Shown here: positions 61,689 through 64,000 of the stretch, one piece after another
How positions within the stretch are numbered: the stretch's first letter is position 1
Layout: every line of letters starts with the position of its first letter
DNA from: Hippophae tibetana
Taxonomy: Eukaryota; Streptophyta; Magnoliopsida; Rosales; Elaeagnaceae
DNA: 64,000 bases
NCBI GenBank assembly: GCA_037013495.1
Contig: CM072801.1
Location: 11,270,501 to 11,334,500 of the forward strand
Direction of reading: 5' to 3'
Program-made: the position numbers and the translations under genes
The notes under the pieces: generated by a model
What the model was told of the DNA's origin: nothing
Databases searched by the model: none
Seen by the model: the letters and a program-made list of their open reading frames with translations, nothing else

Positions 61689-63287
61689 ATGGAAGCATGG
61701 ATTCCTCTGTTCGACATCTTTATGAATTCCCCTACACCTGAATCCGAAGCCTCTCTTTGGTTACACCGGTATTTCGGTTCTTCTTCATCATCCACAACTC
61801 CTCCTATAACCACAGCTTCTTTTGTTTCATTTCTAATGAGACCCATCGAAACCATTGTTGTTAACGATGGTTGTCCTTCTTCATCGGCCTCTGTCACAAG
61901 AAGGTATAAGAATAAATACGTGCTCTTTCTTTTTGTTTCCTTTTTGAAGTTATGGGTTTTTTAATTATTATTTGTTTTCATAGTTTGTACTGCGATTTAT
62001 TTGTACAGGGTCATGTTTGTACAAACCCTACCCAGTATGATTCAAGCTCGAATTCTTTACTTTCTTGCTAGGGAGCAACAAAGGTTTTGCCAGACGGACT
62101 TATGTAGGCTGACCAGGAATGTTTTGAGTTGCAATGAAGGATTGGACTTTTGGGTTGAGAGAGCTGCACAACACCTGTTTGATATTGTGTCTGAGACAAA
62201 GTACAATTGGTTTTCTTCCTTGAGTTTGGATTCTGAGGAGGAGAGTGTGGGGCATGAGTTTGATTCGTTGCCTAGTTGGCTCCAGGAAAAAGTTGGTTCC
62301 GATGGGTTGCTTCCATGGATTCCTCTAGCATTTGAGGATTTGAGTTCGACGGCATTGTATAGCGAGTCTGGAATTGTTGAAGATAGTAAGGATCAAGTTG
62401 GTGAAGAAGTGGAAGATAAGGATGAAGTTATGGGCGCCTTTGAGATTGATCAACCCAAAAATGTTATTTTAGATCCTGAAATTGAAAAAAAGGCAGTTGC
62501 TTTGAAAACTATGATGTTGAATTATGAATCAAGTACAAAAACTATAGGCCAAGCAAGAGAAATTCGTGAACTTTGCTTAGAAAAAGGAGGGGATTCTTTG
62601 TCAATTTTGAGTGTCATGGAACCTTGGCATGTAGATGATGAGACGACATCGGTTTTGGTATCTCACATTTCAAGCGGAAATGAGGAGGACCTTACTTGGC
62701 CAAGCCATGTTATGTGCTCATTCATCCTTCCTAAGTTGTTATTGCTTGAAATTCCAGCTTCTCGTGTGCTATTGACTGCTACTATAGAATACTGCAAACT
62801 TCATCAAAAGGCCACAGTGTATGCACTCTTGCTTCCTCTGATTCTCCGAAAGGATGGAATCAACAACCCGATATCTGATGTAATCATGAGAGTCATGAAG
62901 GAGAGCTTGCATCCGGCTCACGTTTCTGCTTTTTGCCAAAATCTGCTGTGTGGACGAAAGGACGAAAGAAGGATCATCTGTCTGCCTTGCCATCGGTGTT
63001 TGATATCTGATGAAATTGTATGGACTGAGCCGTTATTTAACTTGTTTCAGAGCATTTTAAATCGCAATGTATGTTTAACTCAGGATTCAGTTGACCATAT
63101 AGTTTACCAAATTAAGCAATCAGCTGAGATATTTTCCCAATCTCTGAAATTTGGGAACTTTTTGCTATGTTTAGTTACTAAATGTTCTCTGCTGCTGAAG
63201 CCTCACAAGGGTATGTTGACTGAAGCAGTTGCAAAATCAAATACCATGGTGACTAAATCTATACTATCTAAATTGGCTAGTTTATAG
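61689..63287 (+). CDS. FANCE: Fanconi anaemia group E protein homologue (2 exons, about 497 residues)
   Basis: FANCE is a core-complex subunit that bridges the FANCD2-FANCI ubiquitination machinery in interstrand crosslink repair; in Arabidopsis it also acts in meiotic crossover control. Exon 1 is 61689-61903, exon 2 is 62009-63287, and the GT-AG intron splits an Arg codon (SVTR-R-VMFVQTLPS). The N-terminal part (MEAWIPLFDIFMNSPTPESEASLWL) and the helical, repeat-like C-terminal domain (about 230-497, including PWHVDDETTSVLVSHI, FILPKLLLLE, INNPISDVIMRV, LHPAHVSAFCQNLL, CLPCHRCLISDEIVWTE, ILSKLASL) fit plant FANCE proteins as I remember them. An acidic linker lies in the middle. An in-frame ATG at 61521 exists but lies upstream of the E2F site; MEAW fits the family start. 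No lesion seen. Confidence 0.85.
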
Positions 63288-63437
63288 CCATGCTTATCGA
63301 ATTTTTTGGACAATTCCCTGTGCCTTCAGTTTCTGAAATATGTGACTGAATGTTTTTCTCAAACTTTAATTCTTCTTCAAACATGTATTTATATAGCCAA
63401 AGCCTGTTTTATGGATAGTGCAATATTAGAAATAGTG

Positions 63438-64000
63438 TTAAATGTGTTTTAATGTGTTTTGTACCTGCATGAAATATTGGATTTTAGCAAATTTAATTGC
63501 ACTTTCATTGTCACACTTAATAGGAATTAGATAGTTGAAGGTAGGAACCATTTTTTGAATGAGCGTCTTTAGCCAAATACACTCTTGAGTTGCCATAGTG
63601 GCTATCATGTTCTCAGCTTCCCAAATTGAAAGAGCTTGAGTTGCCATAGTGGCTATCATGTACTCAGCTTCCCAAATTGAAAGAGCAATAGTAACTTGCT
63701 TTTTACTGCACCATGAAATAGCAGTTGGACATGTATTAAAACAATAACCTAGTGGATTGCCTGTCATTCACATCATCAGCCCAATCTATGTCTACAAAAC
63801 CTCTCAAAGAAAAAAGTTATTTTGCTTCTACATTAAGCAAAATTGCCTAGTGCCTTTCACATATCAAAGAATACTTTTTGTTGCAATAAAATGACCATCA
63901 CAAGATTTTTCCATGAATTGAGAAATGATTCTTATTGGTTATATATCACGTATTGTAATAGATAAAATAAACTACCAACAAGTTGTCGAAAAAATGTGGA
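63438..64000 (-). pseudogene. Copia reverse transcriptase/RNase H remnant, truncated by the window edge
   Basis: On the minus strand, fragments from the right edge inward follow the end of a Copia polyprotein: about 63935-63800 shows decayed RT/connection sequence (MEK, CDGHFIA..., SLRGFVD), then 63767-63438 is open for 109 residues with the RNase H motifs GYCF, AISWCSKKQ and ALSIWEAEYMIA, ending near CDNESAIK. A 51-bp in-frame tandem duplication repeats the ALSIWEAEYMIATMATQ segment. It begins about 150 bp after the FANCE stop codon and lies in the opposite orientation. It has no LTR within the window. Confidence 0.85.
63584..63685. repeat. 51-bp tandem duplication inside the Copia RNase H remnant
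   Basis: CTTGAGTTGCCATAGTGG occurs at 63584 and again at 63635; the two 51-bp units differ at one base seen (GTTCTC against GTACTC). Being 17 codons long, it keeps the frame open. Confidence 0.9.

Overview
The window is nuclear DNA from a flowering plant, most likely a eudicot and probably a rosid. The evidence is short GT-AG introns with T-rich flanks, AT-rich intergenic DNA, plant-only gene architectures (a GH35 beta-galactosidase with 18 exons, a two-domain cytidine deaminase, a plant-type tetraspanin, a PRA1 protein) and Copia, hAT-type MITE and solo-LTR remains. I cannot name the species from sequence alone.

Layout from left to right. 1-480: possible 3' end of a gene lying off the left edge, then a compact promoter-like cluster. 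2668-7494 (-): complete 18-exon beta-galactosidase with a TATA box upstream. 7.8-27 kb: a gene desert holding simple repeats, a 385-bp hAT-type MITE with a perfect 8-bp target duplication, a 2.2-kb Copia element that has lost pol, and a near-palindromic foldback repeat. 27180-31004 (+): 12-exon glutamate-rich WD-repeat protein (GRWD1 type, ribosome biogenesis). 31-36.4 kb: AT-rich desert. 36431-37927 (+): intronless membrane-anchored nucleotide pyrophosphatase/phosphodiesterase, with a perfect 122-bp tandem duplication across its stop codon. 38-43 kb: a second hAT-type MITE and a solo LTR of the Copia family seen at 16.4-18.7 kb. 43278-about 43840 (+): PRA1-family gene broken by a one-base frameshift. 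44-49 kb: local tandem and inverted repeats and a second degenerate Copia element. 50060-51067 (-): intronless cytidine deaminase with TATA box. 55587-58012 (-): two-exon tetraspanin whose intron uses a GC donor. 60 kb: a coding-like fragment I cannot identify. 61689-63287 (+): two-exon FANCE homologue with an E2F-type site 30 bp upstream of its start. 63438-64000 (-): Copia RNase H/RT remnant running off the right edge.

The genes do not form a pathway; they are ordinary, independently transcribed plant genes. FANCE, cytidine deaminase and NPP relatives also lie close together on Arabidopsis chromosome 4 as I recall it, so this may be an old conserved block. I found no clear undescribed biological system. 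The best leads are the frameshifted PRA1 gene, the GC-AG intron, the E2F site at FANCE, the stop-codon duplication, the gag-only Copia family and the unidentified fragment at 60 kb. All exon boundaries were read by eye from splice consensus, frame continuity and remembered family sequence, without alignment software.
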